Assembly (NCBI GenBank): GCA_900768535.1
Contig: CAAGDE010000001.1
Location: forward strand, 17,966 to 81,965
From: Clostridia bacterium
GTDB lineage: Bacteria; Bacillota; Clostridia; Oscillospirales; CAG-272
Length of the DNA stretch: 64,000 bases
Reading direction: 5' to 3'
Position numbers and translations under genes: made by a program. Below are positions 48,630 through 56,285 of this stretch, piece by piece. The stretch's first letter is position 1; each line of letters opens with the position of its first letter. The notes beneath the pieces are model-generated. The model ran no database searches, had not been told where the DNA came from, and was given only the letters and a program-made list of their open reading frames with translations.

Positions 48630-50174
48630 ATGAAGAAAAAATTACTGACGCTTTTCCTCGCACTATCCCTGCTCGTCTCGCTTGCCCTGCCTTTTTCCGT
48701 GATGGCGGACGCACCTGCGATCACCCTGCTCAAGAGTGACGGAAGCGAAGCCGGAGCCTTTGAAACGCCAGCCGAGGCGCTCAGATCCGCCGCATCCAAA
48801 AAGCTCAACAACTTTACCCTCCGCCTGGAGAAGGATGTGACACTGACCAAAACATGGCTTCTGAACAACACCGCAGCATATCGGTACACCTTTGACGGCA
48901 ACGGAAAGGCGATTCGGATGCAGAGCGATGATCCTGCCACCCCGGAGGTCAACGAGGAGGTCAAGGTTGCTGCCGTGAAGATCTACGGAAACAACGAAGC
49001 ATCCGTAACTCTGAAGAATCTGCACGTGGAGAGTCACGGCAACGCCGTGGAGTGTGTCGCGGGGACCGTGCGGATTGAAAGCGGCTACTATTATTCCGAC
49101 AGCACGGTTTATGCAACCAATGCCGTTCTTTGCCGCGCTGACAAGACAGATGCCACACTGAAGGTGGAAATTCTGGGAGGATACTTTGTTCGTCATTATG
49201 ACGGCGAAGAGGATGCAGAGGCGGTGATCAAGTTCCGCAACGATATGGAAGCAAATTTCCACGGAATCATCTACGGCGGTTATTTTGCGGCAGAGGGAAC
49301 CGTCAACTTCGTGATTTCCGTTGCTGACTACGCCAAGGGAGATATTTACGGCGGAACCTTCCTTACCGGTTACGAAAGAGGAGACATTGTTATCAGTACA
49401 GGCAATTCGGATGCCACGGTTGCACAGGTATTCGGCGGAAACTTCATTCACGCGGAAAACGGAAATCGGATCTTCCGGAATAACAACAAAGGAACCCGCA
49501 AATGCGTCATGCGGGTCACCGGCGGAAACTTCATCGGCGCGAAAATGATCTTTGATGACCTCGGAGACGACAATCAGGACATTTACCATGCCGATGCGAC
49601 AAAGAGAACCACCCTGAACGCTACGGCGCCGCTGGAAACGCTCGGTGCGTTCGTCCTGCTTGAGCAAAACACGCTGGGAATCGGCTTTGAAGCAACGCTT
49701 CTGGAGGCGACGGTTGCGGCTCTGCGGGCGATTGCGGACGAAGGAACCGATCTGCGCACCGGGATGCTGATCTGCAACCGGGATGATCTGGAGAGCGTTC
49801 CGTATCTTTCCCGGGATGTACTGCTCGCAAAGGGCGCCGACTATGCGGACATTTCCTGCAAAGCCAAGGCTCCGGAAAGCGGGGATCCGGTCTATCAGGC
49901 AGCCATCCGGGGAATCGACAGGAAGCACCTTGACACGCAGTTTGCGGCAATCCCTTATGTTGCCGTAACCGTGAACGGCTGTGAAGTCTATTATTACGGG
50001 CTGTGGAACGAAGGGCAGGCATTCTCCATGCGTCTGATTGCGGAGCTTGCCCTGGAGGATGTGCAGGATGCCGCCGGAGCCGGATATGAAAACGCGGTGG
50101 CGAGCGGCTCGCAGACTGGCAAATTCTCCCCGTATACCACCGAACAGCGCGGTCTGCTGGATGCATACCGTTAA
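48630..50174 (+). CDS. Secreted beta-helix-like protein (1)
   Basis: The protein is 514 aa. The start at 48630 has AAAGGAG 11 nt upstream; an ATG directly after that site is too close. The signal peptide ends at FSVMADA. Residues of about 40-320 are repetitive, with short strands and GG turns (KIYGNNEASVTLKNLHVESHG, YGGYFAAEGTVNF, IYGGTFLTGY, FGGNFIHAENGN, TGGNFIGAK), like a right-handed beta-helix. The C-terminal 170 residues are a separate domain (LGIGFEATLLEATV, YVAVTVNGCEVYYYGLW) similar in outline to that of its partner at 50524. No catalytic residues recognised. Confidence 0.72.
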   Translation: MKKKLLTLFLALSLLVSLALPFSVMADAPAITLLKSDGSEAGAFETPAEALRSAASKKLNNFTLRLEKDVTLTKTWLLNNTAAYRYTFDGNGKAIRMQSDDPATPEVNEEVKVAAVKIYGNNEASVTLKNLHVESHGNAVECVAGTVRIESGYYYSDSTVYATNAVLCRADKTDATLKVEILGGYFVRHYDGEEDAEAVIKFRNDMEANFHGIIYGGYFAAEGTVNFVISVADYAKGDIYGGTFLTGYERGDIVISTGNSDATVAQVFGGNFIHAENGNRIFRNNNKGTRKCVMRVTGGNFIGAKMIFDDLGDDNQDIYHADATKRTTLNATAPLETLGAFVLLEQNTLGIGFEATLLEATVAALRAIADEGTDLRTGMLICNRDDLESVPYLSRDVLLAKGADYADISCKAKAPESGDPVYQAAIRGIDRKHLDTQFAAIPYVAVTVNGCEVYYYGLWNEGQAFSMRLIAELALEDVQDAAGAGYENAVASGSQTGKFSPYTTEQRGLLDAYR

Positions 50175-50194
50175 CAGGGAAAGGAGATAACACC

Positions 50195-50503
50195 ATGAAA
50201 AAGAATCCGAAGATTCAGTTGCTTTCCGTATTCCTTCTGATCTGTCTTGTTGCCGGACTGTTCTGCGCGTGCAAACAAGAGCCCGGCACCGAACTGCCCG
50301 GAGACACGGTTGGGAGCACCGTTTCCGAAGCTCCGACAGACGCCCCGACCGGGGAACAAACATTCGCCCCCGATCCGCCGGAGACCCCCACGCAGCCCGG
50401 TCAGCCCGAACATCCGGTGACCCCGGAACAGCCGGCATCCAATCCGTGGGGAATTTCCGACGGGGATGTTCAGACTCCGAAAAGCAAAATCTACCATAAC
50501 TGA
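50195..50503 (+). CDS. Small Pro/Thr-rich stalk lipoprotein (102 aa), copy 2
   Basis: Starts behind AAAGGAGATAACACC. The lipobox is GLFCAC. The mature chain is a Pro/Thr/Glu/Gly spacer (TPTQPGQPEHPVTPEQP), then a short tail (NPWGISDGDVQTPKSKIYHN). It has no globular domain. Like copy 1 at 14435, it lies immediately upstream of a large secreted-protein gene and is probably a surface anchor or partner. Its stop lies 20 nt before the next ATG. Confidence 0.72.
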   Translation: MKKNPKIQLLSVFLLICLVAGLFCACKQEPGTELPGDTVGSTVSEAPTDAPTGEQTFAPDPPETPTQPGQPEHPVTPEQPASNPWGISDGDVQTPKSKIYHN

Positions 50504-50523
50504 TGGAAAAAAGGAGAAAAACA

Positions 50524-52188
50524 ATGAAAAGGAAACTGATTTCGATAGGTTTGATCCTGTCAGTTTTGCTTTCCGCACTGTCGGTTATAACCATTCCCGC
50601 ATCGGCGGCGGACGCCTCAGCAAAGTTGGATTTGTATGACGGGGAAACCCTGGTCGGAAGCTACACAAATGTTCAGAAAGCTCTGGATGCCGTTACAAAG
50701 GACGGTATGACGCTGAAACAGACCGCCGATATCTGGGCGCGCAATCAACTTATTCTTTGGTTCAATACCTGTGCTTACGATATTACATTCGATGGAAACG
50801 GCTTTAAAATGAACTACTATCCCGATAAAACGGTTGGTTACGGTTTGTTTGAAATCGGCAGCGGAATAACGGGCGATATCCTGTTCCGGAATCTGCAAGT
50901 CACACTGACCGATGATACGAATACGGGAAGTGAATGCTATTTCGGAGAGTTCAGCGCCGCAGGAACCATCACCTTTGACGACTGCACCTATCACGGCTTC
51001 CGCGGGGCATTGAATGTCAAATCCGGAACCGTGAACCTGATCAATTGCAACTTCTCCGTGGATTTCGGCTCGGTAATCCGTACGGATAATGACAATGCAA
51101 CCGTCAATATCCATTCCGGGACCTACACGGCAACGCCCGACAAATCAACCTCATGGTATGCAGGCACCTGCCATATCCATCGCGGAACGCTGAATGTCTA
51201 CGGCGGAAGCATTGTTGGGATAGACGGTGAGGCAATTCACACCGTCCGGAACGGTCAGGCGGCGTTTGCACCGGTGCTGAACCTCTTCGGCGGGTATATC
51301 ACCTCCGACGCATCAACCGGAACGATGTCTTCTGCCTGGGGAAAATCCACCTGGAATATTTACGGCGGAACGGTTGTGAATACCGGAACCGGATACGCGC
51401 TCTATCCGCAGGATGCACAGTCGGTAAACGTATGGAACGGGAATTTTCACGTTCAGGAAACAACCGCCTTCTGTTTCTTTGGAGCTGCTTCCGCCCCGTC
51501 CTACATTTACGGCGGCATTTTCACCGGCGGAAAGAAGGCGTACCGGGTGCTGAGTCCTGCAGACCGCAAAGAGGACTATTCCTATCCGGCGAACACAAAA
51601 ACGATTGCTTACGGGAACTACTACAACCCGATCATGACGGTCGGCGCACAGGTTCGGCTCTCCGAGGACGGAACCAACGGCATCCGCTTTACTTCAACGA
51701 TTAAAAAAGGAAATCAGAGCGCGTATCAGAACATTACGGCACTCATTGACGAGGGAACAACGCTCTCCTACGGCACCCTGATTGCACCGAAGGATTCCGT
51801 TACACCGGGAGAATTCACGTCTGACGCACTCAAAACGGCAGGGAAGCTTTGTCTTGACATTCCCGCAAAGAGCGGAATCACGGAAACAGACGAACAGATT
51901 ACCCTGCGTGCCGCAATGATCGGCATCAGAGACGGGAACAAAGCCCGTGAATTTGCCGCCGTGTCCTACATAAAAGCGACAATTCAGGGCGCGGAGGTTT
52001 TCTTCTACAGCTGTTACATACCGGAAGACAACGCCAGAAGCATTCGCGGCATTGCAACCGCCGCGCTGAACGATCTGCAGGCGGTGCAGAGTGATGAATA
52101 TGCCTACGCGGTTACTGTGGAGGGAGAAACCATGTACAGCCCCTACAGCCCGGCTCTGCGCGCGATTCTGGAAGGCTATCTTGCCTGA
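50524..52188 (+). CDS. Secreted beta-helix-like protein (2)
   Basis: The protein is 554 aa. The start at 50524 follows AAAAGGAGAAAAACA. The signal peptide ends at PASAADA. The N-terminal 360 residues are repetitive and beta-helix-like (FDGNGFKMNYYP, NVKSGTVNLINCNF, IHRGTLNVYGGSIVG, LNLFGGYITSD, WNIYGGTVVNTG, YIYGGIFTGGKKA). The C-terminal domain (about 375-554) begins VGAQVRLSEDGTNGIRFTST and includes LSYGTLIAPKD and AVSYIKATIQGAEVFFYS. Related C-terminal domains end the proteins at 17279 and 48630. It may bind or present at the surface; no enzyme motif is evident. Confidence 0.74.
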   Translation: MKRKLISIGLILSVLLSALSVITIPASAADASAKLDLYDGETLVGSYTNVQKALDAVTKDGMTLKQTADIWARNQLILWFNTCAYDITFDGNGFKMNYYPDKTVGYGLFEIGSGITGDILFRNLQVTLTDDTNTGSECYFGEFSAAGTITFDDCTYHGFRGALNVKSGTVNLINCNFSVDFGSVIRTDNDNATVNIHSGTYTATPDKSTSWYAGTCHIHRGTLNVYGGSIVGIDGEAIHTVRNGQAAFAPVLNLFGGYITSDASTGTMSSAWGKSTWNIYGGTVVNTGTGYALYPQDAQSVNVWNGNFHVQETTAFCFFGAASAPSYIYGGIFTGGKKAYRVLSPADRKEDYSYPANTKTIAYGNYYNPIMTVGAQVRLSEDGTNGIRFTSTIKKGNQSAYQNITALIDEGTTLSYGTLIAPKDSVTPGEFTSDALKTAGKLCLDIPAKSGITETDEQITLRAAMIGIRDGNKAREFAAVSYIKATIQGAEVFFYSCYIPEDNARSIRGIATAALNDLQAVQSDEYAYAVTVEGETMYSPYSPALRAILEGYLA

Positions 52189-52211
52189 CCTGTCAAAAAG
52201 GAGGAGAGAAG

Positions 52212-52346
52212 ATGAAAAAGAGTTATAGCAATCCGTTGGCACAGCTGTTCCTCGCGGATGCTCCGGATGTGCTGACCGTCTCTGAGGCGCAGGAGAACTG
52301 GTCCAAGTTCTATTACATAGACGATACAGGGGACGATATTTTCTGA
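52212..52346 (+). CDS. Small YxxP-motif peptide (44 aa), copy 3
   Basis: The ATG is preceded by AAAAAGGAGGAGAGAAG, a very strong ribosome site, 23 nt after the beta-helix gene. The peptide begins MKKSYSNPLAQLFLADAPDV, then LTVSEAQENW, and ends in an acidic/aromatic tail (YYIDDTGDDIF). It has no signal peptide. It matches the 36- and 42-aa peptides at Tyr, Pro, Ala, Asp-hydrophobic and Ser-acidic positions, but the tail differs. It is the last gene of cassette C. Confidence 0.78.
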   Translation: MKKSYSNPLAQLFLADAPDVLTVSEAQENWSKFYYIDDTGDDIF

Positions 52347-52359
52347 TTTGAATACAGGG

Positions 52360-52396
52360 ACAGACGCGCGGTGAAACCGTTTCACTGCGCGTCTGT
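52360..52396 (+). terminator. Hairpin after cassette C
   Basis: 17-nt arms (52360-52376 and 52380-52396), one G-T pair, 3-nt loop. No T-run follows, so termination strength is uncertain. Confidence 0.55.
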
Positions 52397-52445
52397 CGTC
52401 AGTCTGTCTGCGGGAGGAGGCATCCCCGGATTATGCGGCGAACAC

Positions 52446-52490
52446 AAAAAAACAATCCGACCCGCATCCGATGGGGATGGGGTCGGATTG
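52446..52490 (-). terminator. Intrinsic terminator of the tRNA gene
   Basis: On the minus strand CAATCCGACCC pairs with GGGTCGGATTG and is followed by a T-run (seven A's at 52446-52452 on the plus strand), 10 nt past the tRNA. Confidence 0.85.
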
Positions 52491-52499
52491 GATTGTGCT

Positions 52500-52576
52500 T
52501 GGTGGACCATCAAGGGTTCGAACCTTGGACCTTCCGGTTATGAGCCGGTGGCTCTGACCAACTGAGCTAATGGTCC
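52500..52576 (-). tRNA. tRNA-Met (anticodon CAU), CCA encoded
   Basis: The minus strand gives a 77-nt cloverleaf: acceptor GGACCAT/ATGGTCC, D-arm GCTC...GAGC, anticodon loop CTCATAA, T-arm CAAGG-TTCGAAC-CCTTG, and an encoded CCA. CAU reads Met (elongator); a lysidine-modified tRNA-Ile2 also carries CAU and cannot be excluded. The top anticodon-stem pair is A-A. Confidence 0.9.
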
Positions 52577-52727
52577 GCAATGTACTTATTATACCGCATT
52601 TCGGGCTTTTTGTCAAGAGATTGCGAAGAATTATTTGTTCCTGTTGGAAAAAAATTGTTTGCTGACGGTTTTCCCTTGCTTTCGACCTGCCTTTTGTGGT
52701 ACGATTAGGGCAGAAAGGAGTGAGGTT

Positions 52728-53357
52728 ATGTCCTACATCAAAAAAATCTGTCCGTATCTGCTTTTGCTCGCTGTTCTGTCCGGCTTGCTGTCGGGGTGCA
52801 TCACAAAGTCCGATGCGCGCGCCGATCCGGGAACGTCTCCGGGCACCGAAGGGACGACCGATCCGGAGGCGGATTCCCTGACCAGGCAGCTGGAGGATCT
52901 GCGCAACAGCCTCAGGCAGCAGACCGACAGCCTGGAAGCCAGGGTGCGCGCGCTGGAGGAGGCACTGCAGGCGGGCGTTCCCGCGGGCGGCAATGCGTCC
53001 GATTTCACCTACGAGGTCATTGACGGCGGGATCCGGCTGACCGGCTGGACGGGGACCGGAAAGTCCCTGACCGTCCCGCAGACCGTGGACGGAAAGCCGG
53101 TTACCGCAATTGCGGACGGCGCCTTCCGCGACCGGAGTCTGGAATCGGTCACGGTTCCGGAGGGGGTCGTGTCGGTCGGATGGTTTGCTTTCTCCGGGTG
53201 CTATCGGCTCTCCTTCGTGCGGCTTCCGGCATCGGTTACGACCATCGGCTACGGCGCGTTTGAGAACTGCGCGTCCGGGCTGCGCTTCAGCTGTCCCTCC
53301 GGCTCCTATGCGTCGCGCTACGCGTCAAGCTACGGCATCCCGACCTCGGTTCAGTAG
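52728..53357 (+). CDS. Lipoprotein with coiled coil and BspA-type leucine-rich repeats
   Basis: The protein is 209 aa. The start at 52728 follows AAAGGAGTGAGGTT. The lipobox is LLSGC. A heptad-like coiled coil (about 50-85: LTRQLEDLRNSLRQQTDSLE) leads to two or three LRR_5/BspA repeats (VTAIADGAFRDRSLESVTVP, SVGWFAFSGCYRLSFVRLP, TTIGYGAFENC). Such proteins are surface adhesin-like; this one is short. It overlaps the convergent gene at 53351 by 7 nt. Confidence 0.8.
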   Translation: MSYIKKICPYLLLLAVLSGLLSGCITKSDARADPGTSPGTEGTTDPEADSLTRQLEDLRNSLRQQTDSLEARVRALEEALQAGVPAGGNASDFTYEVIDGGIRLTGWTGTGKSLTVPQTVDGKPVTAIADGAFRDRSLESVTVPEGVVSVGWFAFSGCYRLSFVRLPASVTTIGYGAFENCASGLRFSCPSGSYASRYASSYGIPTSVQ

Positions 53358-53953
53358 ACAACGGTGATACCGTGCTTCAACGCCATGTTTTTTGCGCAGA
53401 AAAAGAAACCGCGCCGGATAAGAAACACCCCGTCCGATTCCTGCCGCAGATTGACATACGGGCGACCGGCGGCTCCGTCCGCGCGCCTGGGGGAGATCCA
53501 ATACGGGGAAACGATCAGAACGGTAAATCCATGATCCAGGGCAAGCTCCCGGGCGGTCCGGTATGTCATTCTGCCTGCCGTAAAAAAGAATACGCACCCA
53601 TGGCTGTCCGCGAGCGCTGCGGACAGCCTCTTTTTGCTTCTTTGTCGGTCTGAGAGGGCTATCGGCGAGGCGATGAGTGCCGTGATGCCAAGCAGCGGAA
53701 GGATGACGAAAAAGACTGCGGTTGTCAGGACGATCAGCGTCCCTGCCTGCAGGAGCCGGAGCAGCCATCCGATGATGCGGAGGATCAGACGCAGGGTGCG
53801 GAATCTGCGCAGACAGGTCAGAATCTCCGTCCATAGCCGGACGATCCCGGTACCGCTGACCGTCCGGTACAGATCGGAAAAGGCGTTTTTCCGGTTGCCG
53901 ATTTCCTGATTTTGCGAAGCCTGCCGTAAGAGCTTCTCTGCCTGACCGTCCAT
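53351..53953 (-). CDS. Membrane protein of unknown function
   Basis: The protein is 200 aa, MDGQAEK start behind AAAGGAGATCC. A polar N-terminus with a basic stretch (CLRRFRTLRLILRIIGWLLRLLQ) leads to a double hydrophobic segment (about 70-110), then a soluble C-terminal half (SHGCVFFFTAGRMTYRTARE, FTVLIVSPYW). I recognise no family. Longer frames upstream run through the divergent promoter and are not credible. Confidence 0.6.
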   Translation of the reverse strand: MDGQAEKLLRQASQNQEIGNRKNAFSDLYRTVSGTGIVRLWTEILTCLRRFRTLRLILRIIGWLLRLLQAGTLIVLTTAVFFVILPLLGITALIASPIALSDRQRSKKRLSAALADSHGCVFFFTAGRMTYRTARELALDHGFTVLIVSPYWISPRRADGAAGRPYVNLRQESDGVFLIRRGFFFCAKNMALKHGITVVY

Positions 53954-54042
53954 GGGATCTCCTTTGCTCTTTGGTGTGAGGCGGTTCCGGAATGGAAGCG
54001 GATGTCCGCCTTGGGTGAAATGCGGGAATTCGGAGAAAGGTC

Positions 54043-54071
54043 TTGTATTTTTGCCGGCGTTGTGGTATAAT
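54043..54071 (+). promoter_or_regulatory. Sigma-A promoter of the nitroreductase operon
   Basis: TTGTAT at 54043-54048 and TATAAT at 54066-54071 with a 17-nt spacer, 52 nt before the ATG. Confidence 0.8.
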
Positions 54072-54123
54072 AAGCACAGTGATTTTTCATGGCGGAAGAG
54101 CCCGCCGGAGGAGGCACATAAAT

Positions 54124-54651
54124 ATGAAGGAAAATACTGTGTTGGAATGTCTGAAAACCAGGCGCTCGGTGCGTGCATACCTGCCGGATGCCGTGCCGAA
54201 GGAAAAGCTGGACCGGATTCTGGAAGCCGGACTTTACGCCGCGAGCGGGATGAACCGGCAGGGGACGGTCATTCTTCTCGTGACCGACCGGGGACTGCGC
54301 GACCGTCTGTCCCGGATGAATGCGGCGATTATGGGCAGGGAAGGGACGGATCCCTTCTACGGTGCGCCCTGTGTCCTGGCTGTGCTTGCCGACCGGACGG
54401 ATCCCACGGGAATCTGCGACGGCAGTCTCGTGCTCGGAAACATGATGAACGCCGCGCACGCGGAAGGACTGGGCAGCTGCTGGATTCACCGCGCCGCGGA
54501 GGAATTCGACTCGGACGAGGGAAAAGCGATCCTGCGGGAGCTCGGCGTAAAGGGAGACTATGTCGGGGTCGGACACCTGATTGTCGGATATTCCGACGGA
54601 GCCGAGCCGGAAGCCAAGCCGCGCAGGGACGGACGGGTGTTCCGCGTCTGA
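54124..54651 (+). CDS. Nitroreductase-family FMN oxidoreductase
   Basis: The protein is 175 aa. The start at 54124 follows GGAGGAGGCACATAA. TRRSVRAYLPDAVPKEKLDRIL is the FMN-binding entry of the family, AASGMNRQGTVILLV the second contact, GAPCVLAVLADRTD and GLGSCWIHRAAEEFD the later ones. It reduces nitroaromatics, quinones or related substrates with NAD(P)H in the cytoplasm. It is the first gene of the run through 58361, with 12 nt to the next gene. Confidence 0.9.
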   Translation: MKENTVLECLKTRRSVRAYLPDAVPKEKLDRILEAGLYAASGMNRQGTVILLVTDRGLRDRLSRMNAAIMGREGTDPFYGAPCVLAVLADRTDPTGICDGSLVLGNMMNAAHAEGLGSCWIHRAAEEFDSDEGKAILRELGVKGDYVGVGHLIVGYSDGAEPEAKPRRDGRVFRV

Positions 54652-54663
54652 CGGGGGAAGAGC

Positions 54664-55779
54664 ATGAAGGTTCTGTTGCTCAGCTGCAGCACCGGAGAGG
54701 GACACAACCGCTGTGCCCAGGCGGTGCGGGATGCATTGGAGGCGCGCGGGGTGACTGCCGGACTTTCGGATATGCTCCGGATGTTCGGCGGGAACAACGG
54801 CCCGTTGTCCTTTGACCGGGTGCTGAACCGGATTTCCGGTTCCACGCCGTCCGTATTCGGTGCCATGTACCATGCGGGCGAGGTTTACAGTGCAACCGGC
54901 ATTCCCTCGCCGGTATACCTTGCCAATACGCGCTATGCTGAAAAGCTCGGCGCGGTTCTCCGGGAGGGAGATTATGACGCGGTGGTCTGCTCCCACCTGT
55001 TCCCGATGGAGGCGCTGACGAAGCTGCGGAAGAAGGATCCGCCGCGGGCAAAGTGCTACGGCGTGCTGTCGGACTACACCTGCATCCCGTTCCTTGCCGA
55101 AACGGATCTCGATGCGTACTTCCTGCCGCACGAAGAGGTGCGGGATGCCTGCGTGCGCGCGGGGATGGATGCGGGACGGCTGAAGGTGACCGGAATGCCG
55201 GTCGCGAAGACCTTCCGAGAGCCGATGACGAGGGCAGAGGCGCGGGCGGCACTGGGACTGCCGCAGGATCGGAAGATTTACCTGATCATGACCGGAGGCA
55301 TCGGCTGCGGGGATGCCGTTACGCTGTGTGACGCGATTCGCCGGTTTCCGGATGAGCGGGCGCTTCTGTGCATTCTGCCGGGAAAAAACGAGGAATTGCG
55401 GGAGCTGCTGGAGAAGACCTACCCGGACAGCGGCGTTCTGACGGTTCCGTTTACCGACCGCGTGGCAGTCTATATGCGCGCGGCGGACGTGCTTCTTTCC
55501 AAGGCGGGCGGGATTTCGTCCTCCGAGGCGGCGGTCTGTGAAGTGCCGCTGGTTCACACCATGGTCATCCCCGGCGTGGAGGTGGAGAATGCGGAGTTCT
55601 TCGCCGCGCACGGAATGTCCTGCTTTGCAAAACAGCCGGCGGAGGCTGCCCGGTTTGCGGATCGGCTGGCTTTTGACACGGCGTCGGCGGAGCGGATGCT
55701 GGAGGCGCAGAGAAGGACCGTACCGAAGGACGGAGCGGACAGGATCGCGGAAATCATCATAAAAGGAGAGAAACAATGA
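54664..55779 (+). CDS. Processive diacylglycerol glycosyltransferase (MGDG synthase/UgtP type)
   Basis: A 371-aa GT28-family enzyme that transfers sugar from a UDP donor to diacylglycerol at the membrane face. VLLLSCSTGEGHNRCAQAV is the characteristic N-terminal motif (S-x-G-x-GH). VCSHLFPMEAL and VLSDYTCIPF follow. The donor-binding C-lobe has LIMTGGIGCGD, LCILPGKNEEL, VLLSKAGGISSSEAAVCEVPLV and the final helix. MurG is excluded by the N-lobe motif. The product would be the anchor glycolipid for lipoteichoic-type polymers. It overlaps the next start by 4 nt. Confidence 0.85.
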   Translation: MKVLLLSCSTGEGHNRCAQAVRDALEARGVTAGLSDMLRMFGGNNGPLSFDRVLNRISGSTPSVFGAMYHAGEVYSATGIPSPVYLANTRYAEKLGAVLREGDYDAVVCSHLFPMEALTKLRKKDPPRAKCYGVLSDYTCIPFLAETDLDAYFLPHEEVRDACVRAGMDAGRLKVTGMPVAKTFREPMTRAEARAALGLPQDRKIYLIMTGGIGCGDAVTLCDAIRRFPDERALLCILPGKNEELRELLEKTYPDSGVLTVPFTDRVAVYMRAADVLLSKAGGISSSEAAVCEVPLVHTMVIPGVEVENAEFFAAHGMSCFAKQPAEAARFADRLAFDTASAERMLEAQRRTVPKDGADRIAEIIIKGEKQ

Positions 55780-56285
55780 CGGAAAGGAAAAAGCTGATTG
55801 AGGAAATTCTGCGGGATATCAGGCACGACATGAGCGATGAGGAAATCCTGTCGCTTCTGGCGAAAAGCAGGGTTTCGGTCAATACGGATCGGGAGGCAAA
55901 GAAGAAATACACCGTCGGACAGCGTGCGGCGGATGCCATTGCGGGATTTGCCGGAAGCTGGGCATTCATCTTCGCGTTTGTCGGGGTGCTGGTCGGGTGG
56001 ATGGTGCTGAATATTCTGATGGCATCAGGCGCGTTCGACCCGTATCCGTTTATCCTGCTCAATCTGGTGCTGTCCTGCGTGGCGGCAATTCAGGCACCGC
56101 TGATTATGATGAGTCAGAACCGGCAGGAGCAGAAGGACCGATGCCGTGCGGAAAATGACTACAAGGTCAACCTGAAGACCGAGATCATGATCGAGGATCT
56201 GTACACAAAGGTGAACCGCATCCTTTCCCAGCAGGAGGAGCTTCTGCGGCGGCAGGGCGGCGGCGGGGAACCCAATGCGCACTGA
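55776..56285 (+). CDS. DUF1003 membrane protein
   Basis: The protein is 169 aa. After an acidic/basic N-terminus (DIRHDMSDEEILSLLAKS), two membrane helices (about 57-80 and 92-112) with FAGSWAFIFAFVGVLVGWM and LNLVLSCVAAIQAPLIMMSQNR, then a basic-coil C-terminus. The helix pair plus SQNRQ and the DR/KVN tail are the DUF1003 signature. Function unknown. Start overlaps the glycosyltransferase stop; its end overlaps mutY by 11 nt. Confidence 0.88.
   Translation: MTERKKLIEEILRDIRHDMSDEEILSLLAKSRVSVNTDREAKKKYTVGQRAADAIAGFAGSWAFIFAFVGVLVGWMVLNILMASGAFDPYPFILLNLVLSCVAAIQAPLIMMSQNRQEQKDRCRAENDYKVNLKTEIMIEDLYTKVNRILSQQEELLRRQGGGGEPNAH

Noticed and set aside
52500..52576. tRNA gene considered as an integration site for cassette C
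   Set aside because: No integrase gene and no duplicated tRNA 3' end were seen on either side.
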